From the NCBI GenBank assembly GCA_029204225.1, contig CM055109.1:818673-882672 (forward strand): a stretch of DNA of 64,000 nucleotides, in the 5' to 3' direction. The stretch is from Diphasiastrum complanatum. Lineage: Eukaryota; Streptophyta; Lycopodiopsida; Lycopodiales; Lycopodiaceae. Shown here piece after piece: positions 1 through 12,772 of the stretch (within the stretch, counting starts at the first letter, position 1; each line of letters opens with the position of its first letter). The notes under the pieces are model-generated. The model worked only from the letters and a program-made list of their open reading frames with translations, had not been told where the DNA came from and made no database searches. Made by a program: the position numbers and the translations under genes.

Positions 1-68
1 CAGAGTCATTGAGCAAACCTTTAAGCAATTCACCAACTTGCTACTTTGCGACATTCTAGTGCTGAACT

Positions 69-1847
69 ATGGAGACCGCCCTTGTAGGATTATCGAAATT
101 AAAAAAGTTCCCTGCTGAAACAATCCGAGACTACACCTATCGGATCTATCATCTAGTGAAGGATTGTGATTCCTTGATTCCCCAACAGATCATCATGGCA
201 AAATACTATGCCGGACTGTCCAAAAAGATCAGATCTGGTATGGAAGAGTTAGCATCCTATGCGTCGCTTGCACAACTTTGTAAGGATGCTGCCTTGATGG
301 AAATCTCACTTGGGAAGAAGGATTTTCCCTATCCAGATGGAGAATCAGAGGAACAAAGGTCGACAACTAGCAATGATCCAACAAGAATGGAACCCCATGC
401 AAGGCAACAAAGTGCAGCAAGGTCAAGTAGATCAAGTGCAGCGGGAGACCAAGAACCTTGCACTTCAAGCTATCAGCAAGCTTATGCTCGCTCTATTAAG
501 TTTCTTGAAAAGGACGAATGTACCTTTTTCTTTGGAGATCATCCAAGTACCAGGTGTCCAATTAAGAATCCACGCTTTTTAAAAGGACAAAATACAGAGC
601 AACAGGCTTGTCGACAGCAAGATCTAGTGGTTCAACGGTCAGAAGCAGAATCAAGCCAACAAGGAGCTCACCAGAAGGATGGATGTCAGATTGATCCATC
701 TAAATCACGAGTTTCTTCAACAAACAATGGCAAGGTAGAAGTTTTGGTTATATCCTCTTGCATGTCACCGAATTCAATGGAGAACCATAACAACCTACCA
801 GTCTATTTTGTGGAAGATCCTAAGGGGATTTTGTTACCGGTGCATGCCTATCAACTTAGAGGTGATGGCATACTACACTCAATTAGGTGCTATGGATGCG
901 GAGGAAAACACTGCCGTGCTGAATGTCCACACCGAGGAGATCCATCAATATTTGATCCCTCGTGTTCACAATGCAGAGTTAATCATCGATGCCGAGATTT
1001 TCCGATGAGAAATTCACAAATAGCTAAGAGGCATTTGGCCTATGTAGACTGACATGCACCTGTGGTGACCCTTCCACCTCGAACGCACTACAAAAGAAAA
1101 ATCTTAGTGCCACCGGGCTATGAAGCGAGTGATGAAGAAGACAATCTGGCAAAAGTACCAAAGTATGCAAAGATACCCTCGGGAAAACAAGTAAAACCAT
1201 CACAGAAGACAGAGATGGTAGAATCCATCACGCCAATGGTAACTGAGGAAGTCAAGAAATTGGCATCCGACGAAGTCCAACAGATTTTACCAAGTCTTTT
1301 GGTGCAATCACTACAAAGAATTCTTAGTGATGAAGTAGAAAGAGGACTAGCGTCAACAGGGCAACTTGAAGGCAATTCAACACAAGATCCAAGGAAAAGT
1401 GCCATCACGCAGCCTTCAATGGAGAAGTGCAATGACCAAGGGAAGACTAAAGTTGATGATTGTTCCTCAATGAGCAAGATTCAACCAAAGTCTCATTGTT
1501 CCATAATGCAGCAGCCCAAACCAATGCCAAATCCAGGTATATCCATTCTTCAAAGGCTAAATCTGAAGAATTTAAGCTCAAATAGGCCTCCAGTACAGCA
1601 AGCACCAGCACCTACAATGACAAAGCCTTGTCCCAAATCTTTGATATTGACTGCTGAGGAAAGTCTTCAGGTTATGGCATACCATGAATACCTGGACAGA
1701 CAAGAGAGTCAAGCAAGCATGTCATATCCACATTATGATTTGGGGGAGTCCATGATGTTGGGACCAGTTGCGCCAATCTATGAGGATCTAATTTTATCTT
1801 GGGATACTCTGATGGAATGCCTCAACTACCCAATTGTTGATGAATGA
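69..1847 (+). pseudogene. gag-like polyprotein of a gypsy-type, apparently gag-only, LTR element (one internal stop)
   Basis: Gag proteins form the particle that packages retrotransposon RNA. One reading frame runs from the ATG at 69 to 1847, broken only by a TGA at 1050-1052. The first ~90 residues resemble the helical retrotransposon gag core (start METALVGLSK). A CX2CX3HX4C zinc knuckle (CYGCGGKHCRAEC) lies near residue 275, preceded and followed by decayed Cys/His clusters. After the stop the frame continues for 261 residues rich in Lys, Glu and Gln with no pol motif. Bases 2-62 in another frame also read like gag, so the true start is probably off the left edge with a frameshift near 65. 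Only ~230 bp separate this frame from the 3' LTR, so no protease, reverse transcriptase or integrase can lie downstream. The gag assignment is fairly sure; gag-only status is inferred. Confidence 0.7.
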
Positions 1848-2073
1848 GGTTATCCGGAATGGCCACCATACCCTATGGTATTATTGAAAATCTGGCAAGT
1901 CCCAATTCTTGCTGATCATCCACTAATAAAGCCTCAGGTTTTACGTAAGCGAATTCTATCCACGCTTTTCCTGAAGCAGCCATGTCCCAGCAATAAAAGA
2001 ACCGACAACAGCACCCCTTCACGACAATTCCAGCCTAGTGCCGAGGGACCGGCACTACTTTGGGCTGTGGACC

Positions 2074-2661
<588 letters not shown>

Positions 2662-2764
2662 GTTGGGATAGAATAGCTTTGGGTAGGCGCTCGAGCCCCC
2701 AAAGCCTTTCTCAACCTAGGCATTCCCTCTCTCCCTCTCTCCACTCTCTTTTTTCTCTCTCTCC

Positions 2765-3555
2765 TCTCCCTCTCTCTTCTTGCTATGCAGGTGAAGCTGA
2801 GGTTGCCGCTCCCAGCGACGGACCCCTATGCTACATCGACGACACAACAGAAAGGCACCATGAATAGCTGCAAGGTGAGACTTCTTCCTTTGGAGGTAAA
2901 AAGAAAGACAAGCCTAATTGAAAATGTTTTTCATTGTGAAGTTAAAGGTCACTTTGCTAGTGAGTGTTTTAAGAAAAAAAAAAGAGAAAGGAGTTAAGCA
3001 AGGCAATCTTATTTTGGATGAAGATGAGCAAAATGATTTTAATTCTCTAACAATGTCTTCTAGCTTGATGTCAAATGAGGAAGATATTGATCATTGGTGT
3101 ATTGATAATAGTGGAGCAAGATCTCATATGACAAGTCACCATTAGGAATATTTTTCTTCTTTGGTTACCTATGATAGTGAAAGGAATGACGGTGAGTGTG
3201 CCATCAAGGGGGTTGGAACTATTCCTATTTCTCTCTCCACAAATAGGAGTATGTCAAAGCCAGAAAACGTTTTGTTCATTCCTACTATTACTAAAAATCT
3301 TTGGTCATGAAGCTGAATTTGTGGATGATAGCAAGGTAAAACTCTACAAACTTGACGCTTGTGTTAACCAATGAAGTTTTTGGAAAATCAAGGGCTTAAG
3401 GTCGGATAGGGGAGGTGAGTATATTTCCACCACGTTCAAAAAATACTGTAAAGCACATGGGATGAAGAGGGAGCTTTCAAGTCCAAGAAGTCCACTACAA
3501 AATGGAATGGCCAAGAGGAAGAATAGATCTTTATGTGAAATTGTAAGAGGCTGAG
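2765..3555 (+). pseudogene. Ty1/copia fragment: gag zinc knuckle, protease and integrase pieces
   Basis: Several frames together encode a decayed copia polyprotein. Around 2929 a degraded knuckle reads FHCEVKGHFASEC, having lost its first Cys. Around 3090 WCIDNSGARSHMT matches the protease active site, but an extra Asn separates the catalytic Asp from Ser-Gly. Around 3395-3550 the integrase catalytic segment is recognisable (GGEYISTTFKKYC, then PLQNGMAKRKNRSL). Reverse transcriptase is absent, and a large part between protease and integrase is deleted. Frameshifts and stops are frequent, so this is a dead fragment. It is bracketed by two CT arrays. Confidence 0.75.
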
Positions 3556-3600
3556 TGTTGATTTTTGAAATTTTTTGGATGTCCATGCTATGTGAACTTT

Positions 3601-3756
<156 letters not shown>

Positions 3757-4059
3757 CATGCTTGTGAAAGTGATCTCTTTGGGTTTCTATATTCATTTTT
3801 GCATTGTCTTGTTGATATCTTGATTTCTTGTGTGTAGAATGTTATTTTAAGTGGTGTATTGTATCCACACATTTGAAAAGTGTTGTGGTAAAGCCATTAT
3901 ACGGACAACAACAACAACTTATCATTATTATGCTATTTTGTCAAGTTCTTATTGAGTTTATAGCTCCTATGTTTAGTAGATGCTAGATTTCTACATTGTT
4001 AATGGTGCTAGATGTGCTATCTTTTGTAACCAAAGATCAAAGGGACAAATTGGATCTTA

Positions 4060-4778
4060 GTGGTCTGATTTTCTTCACAAGTGTCTCCTATACAAAACCA
4101 GAAAAATCATGGCTGACTTTTGAAGTACATATCCATCCAGATACATAGTTCTTGGAGACGGATCAAGACATCAAGTGAATGGCACTGGTTCGCTATGGCT
4201 CAATATGAATGACAAGGACCGAAGATTGGACGAAATTCTGTTCATACCCACGTTGCAGCAGGACTTGCTCTCAGTTGCAAGAATAGTAGACGCAGGAATG
4301 CGTGTGACGTTTTCCAATGAAACGTGCAACATCGTTGACGCCAGCACTAGTACACTTGTTACACAAGACAAAAAGGCAACTTGTACCATCTGAAGGTGCA
4401 CCTACCAACAGATCAAACACAACAAGCCCATGAATCTACAGATGTTCTATGGCACAAGAGACTATGCCACATGAATCCAATGGCCTTGTATCAGGCAAGC
4501 TAGCATGGAGCGATCACAGGAGTAAGCATTAGCATTACAACCAACTCGACATTCTGTGATGCGTGCATGAAGGGAAAGATTTTCCTTACTCCTTTCACAA
4601 GAGACTCCTTCAAAACGACAAAGCTTCTAGAGCTAGTACATTCGGACATCTGCAGACCCTTCAACGTGATCTTTGTAGGAAGCTCGAAGTATTATATCAC
4701 CTTCATTGATGACTATAGCAAGTTCGCAAGAGTCTACTTCATGGTTTTGTCACACAATGCTCAAAGACAAATTCATTG
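4060..4778 (+). pseudogene. Ty1/copia fragment: protease end, GAG-pre-integrase and integrase start
   Basis: The stretch from 4145 reads VLGDGSRHQVNGTGSLWL and continues through LDEILFIPTLQQDLLSVARI, typical of the copia protease to GAG-pre-integrase region. Around 4620-4740 the start of the integrase core appears (LLELVHSDICRPF, then YYITFIDDYSKFARVYF). Stops occur after 4390. It is related to, but distinct from, the minus-strand copia at 56-58 kb, which has the same block order. The fragment stops abruptly near 4780, where an oppositely oriented copia gag begins. Confidence 0.78.
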
Positions 4779-4810
4779 ATAATATAGTAGATGTTATGCT
4801 GATGTTTTTC

Positions 4811-5375
4811 TTATCTTAAATGATATCGAATGTTTTGATGTATGACCATTGTTTGTACATGTTCGGTTGTTTTGGAAGCTATATCTCGCACTTCGTATAA
4901 TGTGCCCAAGATGTCCCAGACTTCCTTGGATGTCTGAGCTTCGGACAAATGTCCGTCGATCTGAGTATTCAAAATGTTGAGGATGATCAACGCAAATGCT
5001 TTGCCACCTTCAGTTTCCATCTGGAGATTACTGCGTCATCAGCTTCGGTTATTCCCTCTGTACTTGTAACAACATCATACAACTCCTTAGCCATAGCACG
5101 GTTCTCATCTCAAATTTCCACAGATGGTAATTAGCTCCATCAAGCTTGTCCATTATAGGACTGGCTTTCCCTTGGGAATCCATGTGGAAGATTAGTCTAG
5201 GTAATAGTAGTAACTATCATTGACTTAAGTATGAAAATTTGTTGCTAAATTATAGAACATGAAGACAATCTCTCTATCGGCTAGTAGAGTCTTGTTTCTA
5301 TGGAAGCTAATCAGGCTATAGAAATAGCTTTGAAATGAAACCGCTTAAAGAATCAGATAGGTTCTGATATCTTTC
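4811..5375 (-). pseudogene. Ty1/copia gag fragment (element G)
   Basis: Minus-strand reading from about 5020 to 4850 gives ALIILNILNTQIDGHLSEAQTSKEVWDILGTLYEVRDIASK. This is the conserved copia gag helix region, also seen in the gag at 28.9-29.3 kb. The N-terminal part lies toward 5300 and is broken by stops. The gag is preceded by a primer-binding site and LTR on its 5' side (right), so polarity is certain. The rest of the element is missing to the left. Confidence 0.75.
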
Positions 5376-5387
5376 GCTCTGATACCA
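5376..5387 (-). other. Primer-binding site of element G (initiator Met tRNA type)
   Basis: The minus strand reads TGGTATCAGAGC directly after the LTR end. This is the usual copia primer-binding sequence complementary to the 3' end of initiator methionine tRNA. Confidence 0.85.
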
Positions 5388-5694
5388 TGTCGGAGAAAAT
5401 GAGAGGAAGTATAGATCAGTCCTCTTCAATTCTCTCGGTGCGTGCACTACTGGTGACTTAGTAGGCGAACACAAGAACACAATAATTTTAGAGCTTCTAA
5501 TGCGTGGTGGTAGCGGAAGAGATGAGCAGACAACCAGACAAATCAATTAGATAGTCAGACCGAACATGGAAAATCATTGTAGTATTGACAAGAATCCGAA
5601 CGCAGAACCAAACAGAGCTATAATCAGATTAAGTATAACAAAATATACAAGTCAATAATGTAGGTGAGCACAAAACAATAGCGGACGTAACCGT
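5388..5694 (-). mobile_element. 5' LTR fragment of element G
   Basis: The minus-strand LTR ends TTTTCTCCGACA next to the primer site. Its upstream part (ACGGTTACGTCCGCTATTG...) matches the LTRs at 53621-54747 and 55344-55935, so G belongs to the same copia family as element E. The left part of the LTR is cut off at 5694 by an inverted-repeat element. Confidence 0.75.
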
Positions 5695-6714
5695 TGTTGA
5701 AAAATGAAAAATCATCTATCTTGACTTTAGGCTTTGGCAAAGTTTTTTCTATGTGTATGTAATGTTTCATATTGCAAATGCCAAATTTGGCCTAGAAGAA
5801 ACTCGAGCTACATGGTTTCTTGAGTCTAATTGGTCATTTACAACATGCATATAGAATGTAGATGATGAAAATCCAGCAAGTTTCACACATGTGGGAAACA
5901 ATCCTAAAGTGTGAATGTAGATGATGAAAATCCAGCAAGTTTCAGACATGTGGGAACAATCCTAAAGTGTGAATGATCTTGTTAAGCTTTGTGTTTAGTA
6001 CATAATCTGATTCTAGATTGAGTATCAAGATCTTGTTCTAGAATTTATGACCAAAGCACAATCTAGCATGCTAATAATCAAAGAATGATTGCTTTCAATA
6101 TCAAAAGAGAAGAAGCACAAGAATTTAATGCATTAGCATAACCTTCTACTCGAGTTAGAGCGAGAAAGAGATAGCAAAATTCAAGCATAAAATATGATAG
6201 ATCCAAATTGACATGGAATAGCTTCAAAGCTTGGTTCTTCATAAAACATTATAAGAGAGCTTACACATATTTATGGAGATTGGAGTAGCTCGAGGTAGAA
6301 CCATCTCTCTTTTACTTTCATCCACATCTAAAAGTGAAACTAGCAAACTAGTGACATTTGTCACTTTACATACATGCATTTCTACCTACTTTTACCAAGT
6401 GTCAAATTCTAAACTAAAATTGTCCAAATCACTATGCATGTGTCCAATACACTTTGTGCATGCCTTGCATGTCACCTTGGATCACTTACAATTATTGCAT
6501 GTGATATGCCACGAGTTTCTACAAGCCCATAATTGGCATTTCTATGTCTACATTCTATATGCATGTTGTACATGACCAATTAGACTCAAGAGACCATGTA
6601 GCTCGAGTTCCTTCTAGGCCAAATTTGGCTTTTGCAATATGAAACATTATATACAAATAGAGTAAACTTTGCCAAAGCCTAAAGTCAAGATAGACAATTT
6701 TTCATTTTTCAACA
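5695..6714. mobile_element. 1020 bp element with ~165 bp terminal inverted repeats
   Basis: The sequence begins TGTTGAAAAATGAAAAATC and ends with its inverse. About 165 bp at each end (5695-5862 and 6548-6714) are inverted copies at roughly 90% identity, including the shared motif CTTGACTTTAGGCTTTGGCAAAG. No coding capacity is visible inside. Long inverted repeats without a transposase suggest a non-autonomous foldback or Mutator-like element. The TG...CA ends also suit an LTR, but an LTR would not carry such long inverted ends. I could not find a clear target-site duplication. Confidence 0.7.
5855..5971 (+). repeat. 59 bp tandem duplication inside the inverted-repeat element
   Basis: The unit beginning AATGTAGATGATGAAAATCC occurs twice (5855 and 5914) with a few differences. 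Both copies end in CCTAAAGTGTG. Confidence 0.9.
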
Positions 6715-9117
6715 CTCCTAAAAATAAATCTATGTTGACTTGGACATGGATCTTGGAATTAATCCAAGATTGGGTCTATGCTTGATGCTAATTTCTAGAA
6801 TTACTTCTTTCTTTCACCACTATAAATGGATTGCAAAATCCACTCAACTTGAGTTACCACTACCTTGCAGCCAGTTCTGATCCACTCCGCTCCCCAATTG
6901 ACGGAGTACTTAGAGAAATCTGGCCAGCTTCCTGTCATAGCCACATTCAACCATTTTTGAGCAATTTTTCGTGAATTCTCCCCGGAATCCACCTACGACA
7001 ATCGTTTAGATCTTCCTCGAAGCTCCTATTTCTCCTAGTGAAAGATGCTATTTCATAGCTTCACCGGTGTTAGGTTGTTGCTGAGTGGGAAGTGGGGGCT
7101 CAGTCACCAAAATTGTGGAATTGCAAGTCGAAAAATCAAATGGCTAAGGTTAATGGGTCCTCAAAGTGCAATATAAAAAAAGAGGACTAATGTCAAAGAA
7201 AAGGAAAAAGAGGGCATGACTTCATGACCAAGGACCAAAAGCTAGATAAATTAGCCATGGGGCCTCCTAATAGCCACAAGGGAAAAATCAAATGGATCTT
7301 AAATGCCAAAGGGAGGCCAAAATCAAAGTTGAGGCTTCAATAAGAGGCTTATGAGAGTTAAAAAAAAATCACATGGCACTAGTTAGGAGGGCAACTCTAT
7401 TAGCCACATGCCAAAAAGGCCAACTCAAGTTTAATGCAAAAGCAAGTTTGAAGGCCCTTAATGGTGTATTTTTGTAATTCAAGCATTTACGAATCCCATA
7501 TGCCAAAAGACAAATAGGTATGAGGGATTCTCTTTCATAGGCACATGCTAAAAGGTTCAATTAACATTCAATGCTTGGTGCAAAGCTGAGAAAGGTGAAG
7601 AGATGAGCACAATGGCAAAATAAAGAAGAGAGGTGGACTCTAGACTTATAAAATGGGTAGACGTTCTGTTGAAAAGTGGCTTTTTAATTCTGTTATATGT
7701 TCAGGTTCTGTTGTGTACAATGACAGACACCCTCTTCCATTTCACTGTCTACTACAGGTTTTAGAGATGATTTTGACACTCCTGAGTATACTTTGAGGCT
7801 GGATGTTATGGCCATAATCTATCACTATCTCGCTACTCTCTATTGATATGGTTATGGTATTAAACTCCCTTTGATCTTGAGGTTGCCATCCCTTGGTAGA
7901 ATGATGCATCTTCCTCTAGATTCTGAGAATTTTAGTCTCTGCAAGACTGCTAACTGTTTCTGTTCTGGGTTAAGAGTGATGATGCTTAACTCTCTTCTGT
8001 GAATTCATGGATACTGCATCTAGATTGTTTTGCTAGCTTCAATGTATGCTGATATATAGAGACTCTCTATTATTTTCAAGAAGATACTAAGAATGTTTTG
8101 TTTCCAAGGATAAAATACTGAGCTTTCTGAAATTGTTCCTTCTATACCCCATTTTAAAGTCATAATAGTACTTAGTGCTTCTTGTTTGATCTACAAATGC
8201 TACCTCTTTGCTATTGAATCATGGCCCATTACAATTCCCATCAATTGGTAGAAGCATTATCATATCATAAGAGAAGATTAGAGTGATTGATAAAGTAAAG
8301 TGACACAGGTTGTTGAAATTTATAGACCTTCCGTCCTCTGTTCATGAATGTTGCTTCTTACAAGCCTTAGAATGTGAAAAAGTTAGTAAAGAAGCATGGA
8401 ATTTGAGAGAGTAAGGTTGCCCTTCCCATCCTCCAGCTTGTTCTCTGATCAATAAGCTATGGAGAGCAAAGACACATGGTGCAAATGATTGCCATTTCAA
8501 GGACCGGTCAAATGGTCCTCTACACTTGTTCCCACTGGCCAGCGCCCTATCATTAGCCCGACAGTCAGCTGGAGTCAAAATGGGGACATCGTTGGTTCCT
8601 TCTTTGCATCTAAATTTATGTTTCCATTATACTGCCAGAGAACTAGCAGTATAATACAACGGCCTCTTCACTAATTGGGTGCGGATTTCTTGGCCTCCTT
8701 ACCTCCTCCTTACCTCCTCCGTCAGTGGGCTACACTTTGCCCTTGAAGTACCTTTTGTCTGATGTGGATCAGTAGGGCGTTGTCTCTTGAAAAGCAATGC
8801 ACAACTGTCCGTCTTCTGGTGCAAAATCATCTATGCCATAGGCAGGTAGTAAGCAACCCAAATGTGTTCAGAATCGGGCTAGTGATCCCTATCCAGCTAG
8901 CGAAGCCTCCCATTATTCCTCTCTTCAAGCCAACGGGTTAAGAAGAAAGAACAATTTTCATTGGACAAAGGGACCTCATACACATTTCCGTGACATCCTC
9001 CAAATCATCATTCCTATTTGTAGAGAGAGAAATAGGAATTGTGCCAATCCCTTTGATTGCACACTCACCATCATTGGTTGTGTAGATTCTCACATAACAA
9101 TCATGGTACTACCTTTG
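6715..9117. other. No recognisable gene (2.4 kb)
   Basis: Only short frames occur, on both strands, and none has a family signature. A TATA-like CTATAAATGG lies at 6821. A purine-rich stretch at 7080-7600 repeats short motifs such as AAAATCAAATGG and AGGCTT, as in decayed LTR or leader DNA. I see no terminal repeats or pol motifs that would let me name an element. Confidence 0.6.
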
Positions 9118-9908
9118 TGTTAGCAACTGTGCTAACACAAAGAAAATAAAAAAAGAAAGAGATAAAACTCCGTGGCAAGTGTTTTGTAAGACCACGTATG
9201 AGTATCTGTCAATAAACTTCAGCCATGGCATGTGTTTTGTAAGTCCATGAGTAGAAGCTTAAATAGTAATAAAATAGCTTAAACTTAGACTTAGGAAACT
9301 TAAGATTAGAAATATTTTATCTTAAGTTTTCCTAAGTTAAAAAATTTGAAGTTCTAAATCCTAAGTTAGAAGTTCTAGAAAGGCTAGAAACAGATTAGTC
9401 CCATAAGTTAGTAGACACTTACGGAAGACCCTCCTTGCCATAAAAGGAGAGGTATTGGCATTGTAAACAACACTTTGTGATTAAGGCAAAATTACTATTG
9501 TGATTATCTTGCATTTCATTGTGTTCCCATTGGAAGGTACATAGCTTGAGGGAAGGTGCTCGGGCCTCCTCTTGCCTCCTTTCATTGGCCTTTAAGTGTG
9601 ACATGGTTTTTAGTGTTTATTGCTTAGTTTACCCGCAATTCTTATTATCTCCATTTGGGTGTTACGAAGAATTTAGTAATCTTGCTAGTTGGGTTTGTCT
9701 TAGCAAGGAGTTTTATTGTTGTCATTAATTAGCTTTATTTCTGTTACGGGCACTAGTTGGGCAAGCCTAGTGTTCTCATTCCTGTTGATTCTTTCCGTAT
9801 TTTGTTGAAGCTTGTTGTAGAAACTTAAAAAGCGGACGAATCTCTACATCCCTATACTACACCCGTAAGTAGATCTAGCCATCGCGTAAACTAGAAATAC
9901 TTCCAACA
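9118..9908 (+). mobile_element. 5' LTR of an RT-less gypsy-type element
   Basis: The LTR starts TGTTAGCAACTGTGCTAACA and ends TACTTCCAACA directly before a primer-binding site. Its first ~110 bp recur at 12662-12772 (shared stretches: ATAAAACTCCGTGGCA, TGTTTTGTAAGACCACGTATG, CAATAAACTTCAGCCATGG), which fixes the 5' end. Length is 791 bp. The start itself contains a small inverted repeat, TGTTAGCA...TGCTAACA. Confidence 0.85.
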
Positions 9909-9925
9909 TTGGTGCTGTTGCCGCT
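9909..9925 (+). other. Primer-binding site, tRNA-Asp type
   Basis: TTGGTGCTGTTGCCGC follows the LTR. It differs by few bases from the TGGCGCCGTTGCC primer site that Athila/Tat-type gypsy elements pair with aspartate tRNA. Confidence 0.75.
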
Positions 9926-9969
9926 TTTTAAATATTTTTTTACCTAGCTTCTTCTCCTTTTTTCTTTTG

Positions 9970-11860
9970 TTTTTTTGCTTCCATGTTGTATGTTTGCTTG
10001 TGTGCTTGTCTCTATCTACCAACAAACAGCACGCGTTGTCTCTCTAGGACCTACACAAGCTGCGGAGCAACTTCTCAAACTGGGGGGAAGCAACAAAAGA
10101 GTCAACTTGGGCATTTGTTTCAAAAGAAGTGACCTAAGTGACATTTTTCACAACCAAAAAGGTATATCAAAATTTGCCAGCCTGTCTCACCCGCAGGTTG
10201 TTCCTCCAAGTGACGACTCAACCCCAATAGTTTACCCTCACCCATCTGAAGAAATTTGGCTACATCATCAGTATCGCCAGCAAATCCACAATGCCAACCA
10301 ACAATATTCCTCTTCCCATAAAGTACCTCACAAGCCCTTTGAAAGCAAAACCCTTGAAGGTACCGAAGTTTGGTGAGATTTACTACAAGCCAATGTCACT
10401 CTTCCCTTCCATGTACTCTAGAAGCATGCTGGCCAATGGAAACAACAGATCCAATCCAATACCACCACCACTATTGACGAGTTGCCTGAAATGGCATTAC
10501 AACTAACCAATCCACTCAGCGAACAAGGCAACATCAAAATCCCAGCTACCCATCATCAATCTCGTGAAGTTTTAGCAGTACTCAATGGAGGTTCCAAGGT
10601 TAATATCATTTCCACATCCCTCATGATGGAATGGAATCTGAGAGACAAGCTAGCCAAACCTACTTTTCAGCTCGGATGGCTGATCAAAGTGTGGTCCGAC
10701 CTACCGATTTCCTTCCGCACGTGCTGATCAAACTAGGAGGTCTCAAGTTTTCTGTAGATCTCGTAGTACTTGATATTTCCAATAATGCCTATTCTTATGA
10801 ATTACTACTTGGTCGTCCGTGGCTCACCAATGCACGAGTCATTCATGACTGGAGCAAAGGCCGAGTCACTTTTGGAAATCATGACAGTTCTGTCACCATT
10901 GACTCGACGGATAAACTCAAACCTGCACGCATCCATGACGAGGGATCCTCAACCACCAACTCAGTATTTGAGCCATACCAGTCCAGCCACAAAAAAGGTC
11001 ATTATGTTAAATCTACTGATATCATAAACTGGAGTCACAGTCTAGCTACCATTGATTGTGTGAATGTCGATTACTGTGCTCAACATCAGGATAATTGCAC
11101 CTCTCCACTCCCGATCGATCACACCAATTACCTAATCTGGATACACCTATCATCAATATCAATTTTATTGATATTCTTTCACACCATGATGAACTGCTAA
11201 ATGTTGCATGGCTATCTACTAATGAATCAGATGAGTTATTCATTGATGACGAGAACGTCCTACGAATTCAGAATTGCTCAGAAGATATTGACATTTCTGA
11301 TATTCAGATCCTCAACTATATAGAAGCACTCCCACCTAGGACCTATCCACAACATGCTTCCAAGGTGGAACTAGTCGCCAAGGTTGCAATTGAAAAACCT
11401 GAGACAAAATTCTACCGTCCCAAACGCCCACACTATCCATGGGATCTCTGTGAGGAGGAGACTATTGATGACGAGATCACAATCCAATTACCCCAAGCTC
11501 AACGTGAGCCAACTGGTAATTCACCCTACGAAGGCCCTGCACAAACCATAACCCTTTCCCTGAGTGAGCCAAATGAAACCAACAAATATCTTGTCCACGT
11601 CGGAGCTCATCTCAATCACGAACAACGCAGACGGCTTGAAAAGCTCCTGCGTGGGGGTACCAGCTCCCAACATTATCTTTTCCCTTCCACCGCTTCTAAC
11701 CCTCTCGACACCACTAACCCCACCTTCATTCCACGACAATTTTTTCCTGAGTCACAACGAATTGCAGAAGCTAACTCCTTGCCTCCTCTCTCTCCTGAAC
11801 CTGATCCACAAACTCAGCACGAGATTGCCATTGAAGCACAACCATCCGGCACAGAATAAC
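9970..11860 (+). pseudogene. Gag-protease remnant of the RT-less gypsy-type element
   Basis: Three overlapping frames are used in turn. 9975-10376 is gag C-terminal/linker-like. 10482-11200 encodes a retropepsin-like domain: SREVLAVLNGGSKVNIIS matches the active-site region (Asp replaced by Asn-Gly-Gly), and LLLGRPWLTNARVIHDW around 10806-10850 is the conserved second half. 11095-11859 encodes an acidic linker ending VHVGAHLNHEQRRRLEKLL. That segment resembles the sequence just before the RT domain in Tat/Athila elements. Instead of RT, the frame then enters a Pro/Ser-rich stretch and stops. Protease would cleave the polyprotein in an active element; here it is dead. The RT deletion is inferred from the missing domain. 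Confidence 0.72.
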
Positions 11861-12109
11861 GTCCATAAAACCAAGCAAGGAGTTGCGCATCTCTCAGGAG
11901 TTTGCAAAGAAGTATCCAACAACGAAAGAGTGAGGTGGCTACATACTGTCAGATTTGGACTAGTGTCAGACACATAAAACATCCGTCAAACTCCTGGATC
12001 CACAACCTCTCTAGCGTCATCAGCTCTTCCTGCAAAGTAAGACCTCAATGGCATGGTATCTCGAAGCTCCCTCCTACATGCACACCAATCCTTATTACTA
12101 TCCAGTAGC

Positions 12110-12649
12110 GAGGTGAGAACCGTTTCCTGCCACCAAGGTCAAGAACAGAATCTTTTGGCCTAAGCTCACAAGCGTGGATACCGGCGACTTAGCTGAAGAC
12201 ATGGTCACCAACTGCTGAGTATTCTACCAGAAGCACCATGGCAATCTTGATCGCGACGTCAGATATTTTGTGGATAATTGCGGTCTGGTGGCATTTCTGG
12301 TAGAACTCAGAGATTTTTGGATCGAGGGTTACCCCTAATCGCCCTTGATATCAATAAACCCTTGCGAATGCAAGACGACCATATCAACGTTGCAAGGCTC
12401 TATTATCGCGTTGCACTCACTTCCGCCCTACACGTTGATATGGTGGAGCTATGGAAAACCCATAAATTTCTCCAGGGTATGCTCCATTATTACAAACCCA
12501 TGCCCTTCTTGAACAAATTACGGTGGCAAATGATGGAGGGCATCAACACGACAATCTACCACTCCCGATAGCAACAATCTCGCCTCCAAGAAGCACAAAA
12601 GATCCAGGACAAAAAGGCGTCGATTGGTGTGGGACCACCAATCCAATAA
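12110..12649 (+). pseudogene. Possible integrase-region remnant and 3' coding tail
   Basis: Around 12139-12245 one frame reads KNRIFWPKLTSVDTGDLAED..VTNC..FYQKHHG. Order and spacing resemble the integrase zinc-binding segment (FWP...D....V..C..CQ). The rest to 12649 is mixed frames with no clear domain. Evidence is weak: the similarity is short and crosses a stop codon. Confidence 0.3.
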
Positions 12650-12661
12650 GGAGGGGGATAA
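12650..12661 (+). other. Polypurine tract before the 3' LTR
   Basis: AGGAGGGGGATAA immediately precedes the repeated LTR start at 12662. This is the usual place for plus-strand priming. Confidence 0.7.
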
Positions 12662-12772
12662 TGTTAGCAATTGTGGTAACACAGAGCAAATAAAAAAAGA
12701 AATAAATAAAACTCCGTGGCATGTGTTTTGTAAGACCACGTATGAGTATATGTCAATAAACTTCAGCCATGG
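12662..12772 (+). mobile_element. 3' LTR, truncated
   Basis: About 110 bp match the start of the LTR at 9118 (TGTTAGCAATTGTGGTAACA through CTTCAGCCATGG). The match then stops and different sequence follows. The element's right end and target duplication are therefore missing. Confidence 0.85.

Noticed and set aside
5695-6714. Solo LTR
   Set aside because: TG...CA ends fit, but 165 bp inverted arms are far too long for an LTR.
8342-8674. Overlapping short frames at 8342-8578 and 8489-8674
   Set aside because: No family motif and no supporting signals; treated as chance.
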